DNA of 64,000 nucleotides from Saccharomonospora azurea NA-128 (GTDB lineage: Bacteria > Actinomycetota > Actinomycetes > Mycobacteriales > Pseudonocardiaceae). Positions within the stretch are counted from its first letter, which is position 1. Every line of letters starts with the position of its first letter. The notes below the pieces were generated by a model. That model was given only the letters and a program-made list of their open reading frames with translations. It made no database searches and was not told where the DNA came from. Positions 43,868 to 52,382 of the stretch are shown here, one piece after another. Position numbers and translations under genes: made by a program. The DNA is taken from positions 1,254,400-1,318,399 of the forward strand of contig NZ_CM001466.1 in the NCBI RefSeq assembly GCF_000231055.2, given 5' to 3'.

Positions 43868-44215
43868 TCAGCCCCCACCCACGCAGTCCACGCCGTCGGA
43901 CGCGGCACGGTCCTGCTCCTCGTAGCGACGCAGCGCGGTGTCGATGCGCTCCTTGAGGAGTTCGATCTCCTGCCCGAAGCGGGTCAACGACTCGGCCGCG
44001 CAGCCGGTGTCGTCGATGCCGTAGCGGGCCATGAAGTCGCCGATCTCCTTGGCGTAGCCGTCGCCGAGCGGCACGGAACGCCCGAGCACGTTGACCCGGC
44101 GCACCATCCGGCCCACCGCGTCCTGGACCTCGCTCAGCTTGGCGAAGGTCTCCGCGGCGAGCTCAGGTGCCACGGCGAACCCGTCGGACGGCTCACGCAC
44201 GTCGACTTCGGCCAT
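43868..44215 (-). CDS. Helical WXG100-size protein, first gene of the EspG/DUF3558 operon
   Basis: 115 residues, acidic and helical, with AETFAKLSEVQDAVGRMVRRVNVLG and FGQEIELLKERIDTALRRYEEQDRA as two long helices. No Trp-x-Gly motif is present, so it is only WXG100-like in size and helical content. ATG 44215 (GTG 44218 also possible) follows AGAGAGG. It is followed in 8 bases by the DUF3558 lipoprotein. The role may be as a secreted or partner protein of the operon. Confidence 0.7.
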   Translation of the reverse strand: MAEVDVREPSDGFAVAPELAAETFAKLSEVQDAVGRMVRRVNVLGRSVPLGDGYAKEIGDFMARYGIDDTGCAAESLTRFGQEIELLKERIDTALRRYEEQDRAASDGVDCVGGG

Positions 44216-44494
44216 CACCGCACCTCTCTCCGTAGCCGACCGACTACGCTGCCGTAGCGTAGGCGAGTTCGGATTCGCGCCAAGATCTGTGATCCGAAGT
44301 CACCTGAAAGGGGCAATACTTTCCTGTGGGATGCTGCACTCCCTCAGCGAGAGTGATCGACAAGGCGGCAACGCCGCCAGGGCCGCTGTTTGACACACTG
44401 CGTGTCGGCCGGCTCGCCATTGAGCCCGCCGGGCGACGAAGGTCCTTGCCGGCCGTTCGGAGTGTCTCGGGGGCTTCTCGTACCAGGAGGTCGT

Positions 44495-45679
44495 GTGACG
44501 TCGAGAGGACAGTCCACCGCTGTGTCCACACCAGCCCCCACGGGCGACGGCCGGTCCGTCACCGAGGTGCAGTATCCGTCCGACGGGTATCCGGCAGACC
44601 ACAGCGTCGCCGGCAGCCATGGAACGCACAGCGCTCACAGCGCTCACAGTGCTCACAGTGCTCACAGCGCTCACGAGGCCCACGACTCCTACGGCACACA
44701 GGACGACCGGGCGGTCCCGACGATCGGCCTCGACCAGCTGCACGACACGGTCCGGCGCATCGCCGCCAACGTCGAGCGCGTGCTGGTGGGCAAGCCCGAG
44801 GTCGTCCGGGTGGCGCTCGTGACGCTGCTCGCCGAGGGACATCTCCTGGTCGAGGACGTGCCGGGGGTCGGCAAGACCTCGCTGGCCAAGGCCCTCGCCC
44901 GGTCGATCGACTGCCCCGTGAGCCGGCTGCAGTTCACTCCCGACCTGCTGCCCAGCGACGTCACCGGCGTCTCGATCTACAACCGCCAGCAGTCGGACTT
45001 CGAGTTCCGGCCCGGCCCGGTGTTCGCCAACATCGTCGTGGGCGACGAGATCAACCGCGCGTCCCCCAAGACCCAGTCGGCGCTGCTGGAGTGCATGGAG
45101 GAACGCCAGGTCACCGTCGACGGCACGACCTACGAGCTCGGCAGGCCGTTCATGGTCATCGCCACGCAGAACCCGGTCGAGATGGAGGGCACGTACGCGC
45201 TGCCCGAGGCGCAGCGCGACCGGTTCACCGCCCGCCTGTCGATCGGCTACCCCGACGCCGCCGCCGAGTTGGCCATGGTGGACGAACACGCCGGCGCGAA
45301 CCCGTTGTCCGAACTGCGACCCGTGTCCGACGGTGCCACGGTGCAACGGCTGATCGACAGAGTTCGCGGACTGCACGTCGCTCCCGAGGTGAAGCAGTAC
45401 GCCGTCGAGCTCACCGCGGCCACCCGACAACTGCCCGAGGTCCGGCTCGGGGCCTCGCCGCGGGCGACGCTGCAACTCGTCCGTGCCGCACGCGCGCAGG
45501 CCGCGCTCTCGGGACGGGAGTTCGTCGTTCCCGACGACCTGCACGCGGTGGCGATTCCCGTCCTGGCCCACCGGCTCGTCCTGACGACCGAGGCGCACGC
45601 CGCGCGCCGGTCGGCCACCGACGTGGTGCGGGCGATCCTGGCCCGGGTGCCGGTACCGCACGGCAACCGAACCCGGTAG
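44495..45679 (+). CDS. MoxR-family AAA ATPase with N-terminal Ala-His-Ser repeat
   Basis: AAA+ chaperone-like ATPase, 394 residues. GTG 44495 has AGGAGGTC upstream. Residues 44-62 form an (Ala-His-Ser)n run encoded by a DNA repeat. The ATPase follows: Walker A VPGVGKTSLA near 122, Walker B IVVGDEINRASPKTQSALLE, sensor I ATQNPVEMEGTYALPEAQRDRF, and the lid domain to the end. MoxR proteins next to DUF58 proteins help assemble or activate partner proteins, probably the VWA-like DUF58 protein here. A perfect -35 TTGACA lies at 44390-44395, but I see no good -10. Confidence 0.92.
   Translation: MTSRGQSTAVSTPAPTGDGRSVTEVQYPSDGYPADHSVAGSHGTHSAHSAHSAHSAHSAHEAHDSYGTQDDRAVPTIGLDQLHDTVRRIAANVERVLVGKPEVVRVALVTLLAEGHLLVEDVPGVGKTSLAKALARSIDCPVSRLQFTPDLLPSDVTGVSIYNRQQSDFEFRPGPVFANIVVGDEINRASPKTQSALLECMEERQVTVDGTTYELGRPFMVIATQNPVEMEGTYALPEAQRDRFTARLSIGYPDAAAELAMVDEHAGANPLSELRPVSDGATVQRLIDRVRGLHVAPEVKQYAVELTAATRQLPEVRLGASPRATLQLVRAARAQAALSGREFVVPDDLHAVAIPVLAHRLVLTTEAHAARRSATDVVRAILARVPVPHGNRTR
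44626..44674 (+). repeat. 9-base tandem repeat in the moxR 5' coding region
   Basis: About five copies of a GCTCACAGC-like 9-mer, differing mainly at one position, encode alternating Ala-His-Ser. The repeat is in frame and would change length in steps of three residues if it slips. Flanking sequence is non-repetitive. Confidence 0.85.
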
Positions 45680-45686
45680 CGCTGTC

Positions 45687-46961
45687 GTGTTCCGCTCGTT
45701 GTCCGGCCTCACGACCCGGGGCCGGTGCCTGCTCGCTGCCGGGGTCGCCGCGGGACTGTGCGCCGTCGTGCTCAACGAGCGCGACCTGCTCCGTGTCGCG
45801 GTGTTCGTCGTCGCGCTCCCGCTGTGCGTGGTCGCGCTGGCCTCGGCGTCACGGATGACCATCTCCGCGTCCCGGTCGCTGCTGACCGAGCGCGTGCCCG
45901 TGGGGGCGCACGGCGAGGTCCAGCTCGACATCTGGCGCACCGGGCGCATGCCCGCGGGCGACGTGCTGCTGGAGGACGGTCTGCCCTACACACTCGGCGC
46001 CCGGCCGCGTTTCGTCGTGGAACGGCTACCCGCGCACCGGCGTCCGGTGCCGTTGCGGTACCCGGTGCAGCCGACCCTGCGCGGGGTACACCGGATCGGC
46101 CCGTTGCGGGCGACCATCACCGATCCCTTCGGGCTGTGCGAGTTCGACCGCGACCTGGTGCCGCACTCACGACTCGTCGTCGTCCCCCGTGTGACGACGC
46201 TGTGGGGGCTTCCGCGGGGCACCGGGCTCGGTTCGGGAGAGGACAGCAACATCCGCCTGCACACCGGTCAGGGCGAGACGGACGTCGTGGTGCGGCAGTA
46301 CCGCCAGGGCGACGACCTCCGGAAAGTGCACTGGCGGTCCACCGCGCGCCGGGACGAGATGATGGTCAGGGTCGAGGAACGGCCCTGGCACAGCGGCACG
46401 ACCGTGCTGCTCGACCACCGCGCGTCGGCCCATCGAGGGTCGGGCGCCCACTCCAGCCTGGAATGGGCCGTCGAGTTCACCGCCAGCGTCTGCCTGCACC
46501 TGAACAAAACCGGACAGCGGGTGCGGCTCGTCAGTGAACACGGCCGCCTGCTCGCCGACGCGGCCCAGCACGGCGGTCCGGGATCCGCCGGGGCGGTGCT
46601 CGACTCGCTCGCCGCCGTGCAGCCCGCACACGAGCGCGACATCGTGCTGAGTGCCGATCCTGCCCAGGGCCAGGAGTTGATCGCCGTGCTCGGCAGTGTG
46701 GGAACGGAGTCGGTGCACGAACTCACCCGGCACCGCGCACGCGGCACGCGCAGCTACGCGGTATTGCTCGACACCGCCGCGTGGGAGAGCGGAGACGGGA
46801 CGGCCGACGGCGACGTCGCCGTCGGCGACACGGCTGCCCTCCTGCGCGCCGCGGGGTGGGGCGTCGTGGTGGCGAAACCCGGCCGCAGCGTGCCGGACGT
46901 GTGGGCGGAACTCTGCCGCACGACGGCGCCCGGCGCGTCACTGATCGGGGGCGGCTCATGA
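45687..46961 (+). CDS. DUF58 domain protein
   Basis: 424 residues, GTG 45687, 7 bases after moxR. Two hydrophobic segments at the N-terminus (about 13-27 and 34-49) anchor it, followed by a beta-rich extracytoplasmic-like domain and the DUF58 signature VRQYRQGDDLRKVHWRSTARRDEMMVRVEE near residues 206-235. The VWA-like fold comes after. The MoxR-DUF58-transglutaminase triple is a conserved operon thought to act on the cell envelope. It overlaps the transglutaminase by four bases. Confidence 0.92.
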   Translation: MFRSLSGLTTRGRCLLAAGVAAGLCAVVLNERDLLRVAVFVVALPLCVVALASASRMTISASRSLLTERVPVGAHGEVQLDIWRTGRMPAGDVLLEDGLPYTLGARPRFVVERLPAHRRPVPLRYPVQPTLRGVHRIGPLRATITDPFGLCEFDRDLVPHSRLVVVPRVTTLWGLPRGTGLGSGEDSNIRLHTGQGETDVVVRQYRQGDDLRKVHWRSTARRDEMMVRVEERPWHSGTTVLLDHRASAHRGSGAHSSLEWAVEFTASVCLHLNKTGQRVRLVSEHGRLLADAAQHGGPGSAGAVLDSLAAVQPAHERDIVLSADPAQGQELIAVLGSVGTESVHELTRHRARGTRSYAVLLDTAAWESGDGTADGDVAVGDTAALLRAAGWGVVVAKPGRSVPDVWAELCRTTAPGASLIGGGS

Positions 46962-49495
46962 CGGCGACGGACATCCCGTCCCGCCACGCGCGGCGGGACT
47001 CCCACTCCGACCCGGAACGTGGTCGGCACCGGCCGCCCACCGCGGGCCAGCTCCTGGCACCCGCCGCCGCGATGTTCGCCACGATCAGCTCCGCCACCTC
47101 GCTCACCGGCGTCATCCAGGGCAGCCTGTGGCTCGCGTTCATCGCGGTGGCCGCGCTGCTGGTGGCGTTCACCGGCCTCACGCTGCGCTCGTTGCGGGTC
47201 CCCATTCCGCTGGTGGGGCTCGGCCAGGCGGTCGTGCTGCTGTTCCTGGTCACCGGGTCGTTCACCCGCAACGGCATCCTCGCGATCATCCCCGGCCCCG
47301 CCGCGTTCGCCGAACTCGACGACGTGCTGACGGCCGCGTTCGAGGCCATCCGGTCCGGTGTGCCGCCGATCGAGGACACGACTCCTGTTCTGTGCCTCGC
47401 GACCATCGCGCTCGGTCTCGTCGCGATCGTCGTGGACACGCTCGTCGTGGCCGCCGCCGCACCGGCCGCCACGGGACTCGTCCTGCTGTGCGTCTACGCG
47501 GTACCCGCCGCGCTGGCCGACGACATGCTGCCCTGGTGGACGTTCGTGCTCGGTGCCACGGCGTTCACGGTGCTGCTGGCGGTGGACGGCTCCCACCGGC
47601 ACAACCGGTGGCGCACCCGTCCCGCGCCGGGAGCGGGAGTCTCCGCGTCGGCGGTGGCCTCCCCGGTGGCCGTGGTCGCGGGGGCGCTCGCCGCAGGCCT
47701 GGTCGCGGGCACCGCGCTGACGGGTATCGGCACCGAGGGCAGCCTGCCCGGCAGCCGGGACGAACGACACGTGCTCGGTGGGCTCGGCGTCAATCCGTTC
47801 ACATCGCTGCGCGGGATGCTCGACCAGGGCGACGAGGTGGCGCTGTTCCGCGTGGACGGCCTGGAGGAACCTCGCCTACTCCGCGCCTTCACCCTCAGCG
47901 AGTACGTCCCGAACGAGGGGTGGGCGCTGCCGGAGGGACCCATGCCCGCCGGTGTGCCCGCCGGCGGTGAGCTGCCTCCGGCCCCCGGAGACGACGGCAA
48001 CGGGCCCGGCAACCGGATCACGATCGAGCCGGTGCACTGGAACGACGTGTGGCTGCCGGTCTACGGTGCACCCCGCGCGCTCCAGGGGTTGTCGGACGGG
48101 TGGTACTACGACCGCTCCAGCGGAGCGGTGTTCCGCGAGCGACGGCAGAATCCCGCGCCCTACGTCGAGACGGCCTCCCTCGCGGAGCCGACCCGGGCCG
48201 AACTGCGCCGGGCGGATGTCGATCCCCACGAAGTCGATCCCTCCTACACCCGGCTTCCGTCCCTCGACCCCCGGGTGGCTGACCTCGCCGAGGACCTCAC
48301 GGCGTCGTCCGACACGACGTTCGACAAGGTGCAGGCGATCTGGAAGTACTTCGCCCCGGAGAACGGCTTCGTCTACGACACGAGCACCGCTCCGGAAGCG
48401 GACGGCGACGCCCTCGCCGACTTCGTCCTGCGCGGCAAACGCGGCTACTGCGAGCAGTTCGCCTCGGCCATGGCCGTCCTGCTGCGCTCGCTCGACATCC
48501 CCTCACGCGTGGCGATCGGGTTCACCGGCGGCGCCGACGACGGCGAGATCCGCACGATCACCTCGCGCGACGCGCACGCGTGGGTCGAGGTGTACTTCGG
48601 CGAGCTCGGCTGGGTGAGCTTCGACCCCACTCCGCTGTCGGGCGGCCGGGGCTACGTTCCGGGCTACCTCAGCGACGGCAGCGGCGACGACACCGACTCC
48701 GGTGGCGGCGGCGCCGACGACGAGACGCCCGGCACAGCGCCCGAGGAGTCGTCCGACGCGGCAGCTCCGTCGGAGGAGCAGACCGAGGCACCGGACTCCG
48801 CCCAGTCCGACGGACGGCAGTCCTCCGGCGGCAGCAGCTGGCTCGGCCTCGCCGCCGCGATCGTCGCGGGTGCGGCGTTGGTGGTGACCGTCGTGACGGT
48901 CGCGGTGACACGCAGGCGGCGCTCCGCGGGTTCCACGAACACTGCGGCAGGCGACTCGACCGTGGGACTCGTGGCGTGGCTACCGCTCATCGCCGTCGGC
49001 CTCGCCGGACTCGCCGTGCTCCTGCTGGCGTGGTGGGCGCACTGGGCCCTCGCCCTGGCTCTCCTCGCGGCAGCGGCACTACTGCTGGTTCCGGCCGTCC
49101 TGCGCCAGCTCCGGCGGCGCCGCAGGCTGCAGGACGTGGAGCGCGGCGACGACCGCCGCGCCGTCGACGCCGCATGGCGGGAACTGCTCGACGAGTGCGC
49201 CGACCGGAAGCTGGACATCTCCGAGAGCGACACCGTCCGGTTGGCCGCCCAGAAGCTCGCCCGCGGTCAACGGCTGGACGAGCAGGGCAAGAACGACCTG
49301 CGACTCGTCGTCACCACGCTGGAACAGTCGTGGTACAGCCCGACGCAGGACGGACACGACCGCGACGCGTCCGGGTTCTCCGGAGCGTTCCACGGTGTCC
49401 TCGCAGCGCTCCGACGATCAGCCCCGCTGTCGTGGCGCGACAGGCTCCTGCCCCGATCGGTCCTGACCCGGCTGCGCACACGCGCCGTCCGCTGA
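46958..49495 (+). CDS. TgpA-like membrane transglutaminase
   Basis: 845 residues. About six membrane helices form the N-terminal DUF3488-type domain (to about residue 250). The extracytoplasmic transglutaminase core has the triad Cys498 (GYCEQFASAMAVL), His540 (DAHAWVEVYF), and Asp556 (WVSFDPTP). A Ser/Asp/Glu-rich linker leads to two or three more membrane segments and a cytosolic DUF4129-like tail with WRELLDECADRKLDI. ATG 46958 overlaps the DUF58 stop (ATGA). It probably acts on envelope proteins or peptides; the substrate is unknown. Confidence 0.92.
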   Translation: MTATDIPSRHARRDSHSDPERGRHRPPTAGQLLAPAAAMFATISSATSLTGVIQGSLWLAFIAVAALLVAFTGLTLRSLRVPIPLVGLGQAVVLLFLVTGSFTRNGILAIIPGPAAFAELDDVLTAAFEAIRSGVPPIEDTTPVLCLATIALGLVAIVVDTLVVAAAAPAATGLVLLCVYAVPAALADDMLPWWTFVLGATAFTVLLAVDGSHRHNRWRTRPAPGAGVSASAVASPVAVVAGALAAGLVAGTALTGIGTEGSLPGSRDERHVLGGLGVNPFTSLRGMLDQGDEVALFRVDGLEEPRLLRAFTLSEYVPNEGWALPEGPMPAGVPAGGELPPAPGDDGNGPGNRITIEPVHWNDVWLPVYGAPRALQGLSDGWYYDRSSGAVFRERRQNPAPYVETASLAEPTRAELRRADVDPHEVDPSYTRLPSLDPRVADLAEDLTASSDTTFDKVQAIWKYFAPENGFVYDTSTAPEADGDALADFVLRGKRGYCEQFASAMAVLLRSLDIPSRVAIGFTGGADDGEIRTITSRDAHAWVEVYFGELGWVSFDPTPLSGGRGYVPGYLSDGSGDDTDSGGGGADDETPGTAPEESSDAAAPSEEQTEAPDSAQSDGRQSSGGSSWLGLAAAIVAGAALVVTVVTVAVTRRRRSAGSTNTAAGDSTVGLVAWLPLIAVGLAGLAVLLLAWWAHWALALALLAAAALLLVPAVLRQLRRRRRLQDVERGDDRRAVDAAWRELLDECADRKLDISESDTVRLAAQKLARGQRLDEQGKNDLRLVVTTLEQSWYSPTQDGHDRDASGFSGAFHGVLAALRRSAPLSWRDRLLPRSVLTRLRTRAVR

Positions 49496-49515
49496 GACCT
49501 CCGGGCACACGAAAA

Positions 49516-49570
49516 TCCGCTGGTCGGGTTTCCCGGACGACCGATGTCGTCCACGAACCCGACCAGCGGA
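49516..49570. terminator. Nested 15-bp plus 7-bp stem terminator
   Basis: Outer perfect repeat 49516-49530 with 49556-49570 (15 bp). Inside it a second perfect stem 49535-49541 with 49546-49552 (7 bp, loop of 4). It lies between the convergent transglutaminase and DUF3040 genes. Confidence 0.8.
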
Positions 49571-49596
49571 CCAAGCCTTCGCCGGTGAGGAGGTCG

Positions 49597-50007
49597 CTAG
49601 CGATCCTCGAAGCGACGGCGGAAGCGATCCTCCATGCGCTGGGTGAACGTGCTCTTGGCCGAAGGGGCGCCCCGCGAGCTCCCCCCTCCCTGCTTCGGGG
49701 GGTCGTCGACCTCACCCGACGCGCCGAGAGTCGTCACCGCCATCAGCACCCCGCCGAACATCACCAGGAACCCGAGCACACTGAGCCACGGGATCTCGGC
49801 GATGCGCAGGAACGATGCCTGCCCGGCGACACCGAGCACCAGCATGGCGATGCCCACGACGAACAGCACGGCGCCCTGTAGGCGCCGACGTCGCGTAGGA
49901 CGGCGCATCTTTTTTCCGCGCACAGCGGAAGCGAACTTGGGGTCCTCGGCATAGAGCTCGCGCTCGATCTGGTCGAGCAGCCGCTGCTCATGCTCGGAGA
50001 GTGGCAT
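49597..50007 (-). CDS. DUF3040 membrane protein
   Basis: 136 residues. The N-terminal motif PLSEHEQRLLDQIERELYAEDPKFA is the DUF3040 signature, then a basic patch (RGKKMRRPTRRRRLQ), two membrane helices at about 48-68 and 76-98, and an Arg-rich tail (QRMEDRFRRRFEDR). ATG 50007 has GGAGGAAAG directly upstream. In actinobacteria this family lies near division and wall genes. Its function is unknown. Confidence 0.9.
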   Translation of the reverse strand: MPLSEHEQRLLDQIERELYAEDPKFASAVRGKKMRRPTRRRRLQGAVLFVVGIAMLVLGVAGQASFLRIAEIPWLSVLGFLVMFGGVLMAVTTLGASGEVDDPPKQGGGSSRGAPSAKSTFTQRMEDRFRRRFEDR

Positions 50008-50193
50008 CTTTCCTCCTCCGGCACAGCTATCTGGCGACCCCTGGCGGGCACCGGAACCGCGCATGGACGTCGACCCGGACTACCCCCGATCGGGGTGTCA
50101 ATACCAGGATACGAGTCGCACGCTCGGACGACTACCCGATCTCCCCCCAACCGTCGCCGAGTTTGCCACGATCGGCCCAGCCCGACCACCGTG

Positions 50194-50209
50194 AGCCCGG
50201 AAACGGGCT
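50194..50209 (-). terminator. Short GAAA-loop hairpin after dinB
   Basis: 6-bp stem 50194-50199 with 50204-50209 closed by a GAAA tetraloop, 51 bases past the dinB stop. The surrounding 253-base gap (50008-50260) also holds the DUF3040 promoter region and a CCCCGATCGGGG palindrome near 50085-50096. Confidence 0.35.
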
Positions 50210-50260
50210 GAAAGAGCCCGGCGAGGCCGCCCGCGAACGCATGATCGAAATCCCTGTCGG

Positions 50261-51508
50261 TCACGGTACGTCACGTCTCAACAGTGACGCTGGGCGCACG
50301 GCCGCCGCCCCGAACTTCGACCGCGCCACATCGGCGGCGACCTCGGCGTCGCGCCACCGCGATACCGGGCGCGCGTCGTCCAGGCTGAGCTGCTCGGGCT
50401 GCTCCGCGCCGACCAGTCCTTCGGCGCGCACGCCCAGCAGCCGCACCGGCGCTCCGGCACCCGTGTCGCGGAGCAACGTGACCGCCTGGGCATGGATGGT
50501 CCTCGCCACGTCCGTCGCCGTCGGCAGTGTGCGAGCTCGGGTGATGGTGCGGAAGTCGGAGAACCTGACCTTGATCGACACGGTCCTGCCCCGAAGGCCC
50601 CGGCGCCGCAGTGTCGCTGCCACCTTCTCCGCCAGGCTCAGCAACTGGCGCTCCTGTTCGGCCCGATCGGCGAGATCGGTGTCGAACGTCCGTTCCGCGC
50701 CCAGCGACTTCTCCTCCGCGTCGGCCACCACGCCACGCTCGTCGCGGCCGTGGGCGAGCGCGGTCAGGTGTTCCGCCGTGGCCACGCCCAACCAGCGCCG
50801 CAGGCGCTCGGGCGGAGTCGCCGCGATGTCGGCGATGGTCGCCAGACCGTGCGCCCGCAGGACCTCGGCCGTCTTCGGACCCACTCCCCACAGCGCCGAC
50901 ACCGGCAACGGGTGGAGGAACGACACCGTGTCGGCGACGGGAACCACGACCATGCCGTCGGGCTTCGCCATGCCGGAGGCCAGCTTCGCGACGAACTTGA
51001 CCCCCGCCGCTCCGACGGAACAGGTCACGCCGTACTCCGACTCGACCTTCGCCCGGATCTCGCTGCCGATCTCCACCGGCGTGGCCCCCAGCCTGCGCAG
51101 CGCGCCTCGCACGTCGAGGAACGCCTCGTCGAGGCTCAGCGGCTCGACCAGAGGCGTGTACTCGCTGAAGAGTGCCATGACGCCGCGGGAGACCTCGCTG
51201 TAGAGCCCCTTCGTGGGCGGCAGGTAGACGGCGTGCGGGCAGAGCTTGCGCGCCGCCGCGACCGGCATCGCCGACGAGATCCCGAACCGTCGGGCGGGGT
51301 AGTTCGCCGACAGCACCACCGAACGCGGCCCGGCGCCCGCGACGACCACGGGGCGATCGGCCAGCTCGGGCCGGGTCCGCAGTTCCACCGCCGCGAAGAA
51401 GGCGTCCATGTCGACGTGCAGCAGGTGGCAACCGGTGTCGTCGGGCCACGTGGAGTCGGTGACCCGGAACCGTTCGTACCCCTCGGGCAGCGCCGTGTTC
51501 CGTCCCAT
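50261..51508 (-). CDS. dinB: DNA polymerase IV
   Basis: Y-family translesion polymerase, 415 residues. The catalytic palm has HVDMDAFFAAVE (first metal Asp) and PLSLDEAFLDV (second Asp-Glu). Helix-hairpin-helix (SALWGVGPKTAEVLRAHG) and little-finger domains follow. A sliding-clamp binding motif EQLSLDD is near the C-terminus. ATG 51508. This is the longer DinB1-like actinobacterial form with intact clamp site. I see no LexA box in its short upstream region. Confidence 0.95.
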   Translation of the reverse strand: MGRNTALPEGYERFRVTDSTWPDDTGCHLLHVDMDAFFAAVELRTRPELADRPVVVAGAGPRSVVLSANYPARRFGISSAMPVAAARKLCPHAVYLPPTKGLYSEVSRGVMALFSEYTPLVEPLSLDEAFLDVRGALRRLGATPVEIGSEIRAKVESEYGVTCSVGAAGVKFVAKLASGMAKPDGMVVVPVADTVSFLHPLPVSALWGVGPKTAEVLRAHGLATIADIAATPPERLRRWLGVATAEHLTALAHGRDERGVVADAEEKSLGAERTFDTDLADRAEQERQLLSLAEKVAATLRRRGLRGRTVSIKVRFSDFRTITRARTLPTATDVARTIHAQAVTLLRDTGAGAPVRLLGVRAEGLVGAEQPEQLSLDDARPVSRWRDAEVAADVARSKFGAAAVRPASLLRRDVP

Positions 51509-51546
51509 GTCGAGACGAGCCTACGTCGCGCCACCGACAGTTCCCG

Positions 51547-51569
51547 GCGCTCCCGGCCGCCGGGAGCGC
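51547..51569 (-). terminator. Hairpin terminator after the methyltransferase gene
   Basis: Perfect 10-bp stem 51547-51556 with 51560-51569, loop of 3 bases, immediately after the methyltransferase stop. It separates that gene from dinB. Confidence 0.65.
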
Positions 51570-51570
51570 G

Positions 51571-52314
51571 TCAGGCGCGCGTGCGGGCCAACGCGTGCAA
51601 CCGGGTGGCGACGTCACGCAACGGGCTGGTCACCGCCGCCACGGTCTCGAACTCGGCGAGGTCGCTCTCCCACGACTCCGCCTCCTCCGGCGAGACGATC
51701 TCCGACACGACGCCGTCGCCCCGCACGGTCTCGACCGACAGACCCACGTCCGCGAGCAACGCGGTCACCCCGTCGACGTCGAAGCGCCGCAGGACGGTCT
51801 CCGCGTCGCCGCTGCGCACGCCGTCGGGCTGCGACAGCAGCTCCCGAGCCTCCACGAGCCGACCGGCCAGCGCACGGTGCAGCACCGCGGCGTGGCGGTT
51901 GGCCACGAGCACCGACACCGCGCCGCCGGGCGCAGTGGCCTCGACGATGGACGCCATGGTGCGGCGCGGGTCGTCCACGACCTCCAGCAGCGAGTGCGCG
52001 AGCACCAGATCGGCCGTCCCCGGCCTCACGTGCTCACCCAACGCGTCCGCGTCGTCGGCCACGACGGTGATCCGGTCGGCGACACCGTCCTCGGTCGCCC
52101 GCCGCTCCAGCGTGGCGAGCGCGTCGAGGCTCGGTTCCACGACCGTCACCCGGCACCCGGCGGCCGCGAAGGGCACCGCCCAGACGCCGCTGCCGCCGCC
52201 CACGTCCACCACCACAGGCTCCTGCGCACCCCGGGCCCGCGCGGCACGCAGCTCGGTTTCCAACACCTTCCGCACCGCCGCCGACCCGTGACCGGCCGAA
52301 GTCTCCGCTCGCAT
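51571..52314 (-). CDS. Class I SAM-dependent methyltransferase
   Basis: 247 residues. AdoMet-binding motif I is VVVDVGGGSGVWAVPFAAAG, followed by VTVVEPSLDAL (acidic residue for ribose), ITVVADDADALGEH and ADLVLAHSLLEVVDDP. The last resembles CmoA/UbiE-type enzymes such as the tRNA wobble-uridine family SmtA. ATG 52314 with GGGGG upstream; a longer frame to 52362 lacks a site. The substrate is not identifiable. It is divergent from the ParA-like gene. Confidence 0.85.
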   Translation of the reverse strand: MRAETSAGHGSAAVRKVLETELRAARARGAQEPVVVDVGGGSGVWAVPFAAAGCRVTVVEPSLDALATLERRATEDGVADRITVVADDADALGEHVRPGTADLVLAHSLLEVVDDPRRTMASIVEATAPGGAVSVLVANRHAAVLHRALAGRLVEARELLSQPDGVRSGDAETVLRRFDVDGVTALLADVGLSVETVRGDGVVSEIVSPEEAESWESDLAEFETVAAVTSPLRDVATRLHALARTRA

Positions 52315-52382
52315 GGCCCCCAAGCCTAGTTGGGACACCTCACGCGTTCTCACAGTGACCATCCCCGGCTACGCTCGCAGGC

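Noticed and set aside
51509-51570. LexA/SOS box before dinB
   Set aside because: The short gap contains only the methyltransferase terminator; no GAAC-N4-GTTC-like site is seen.
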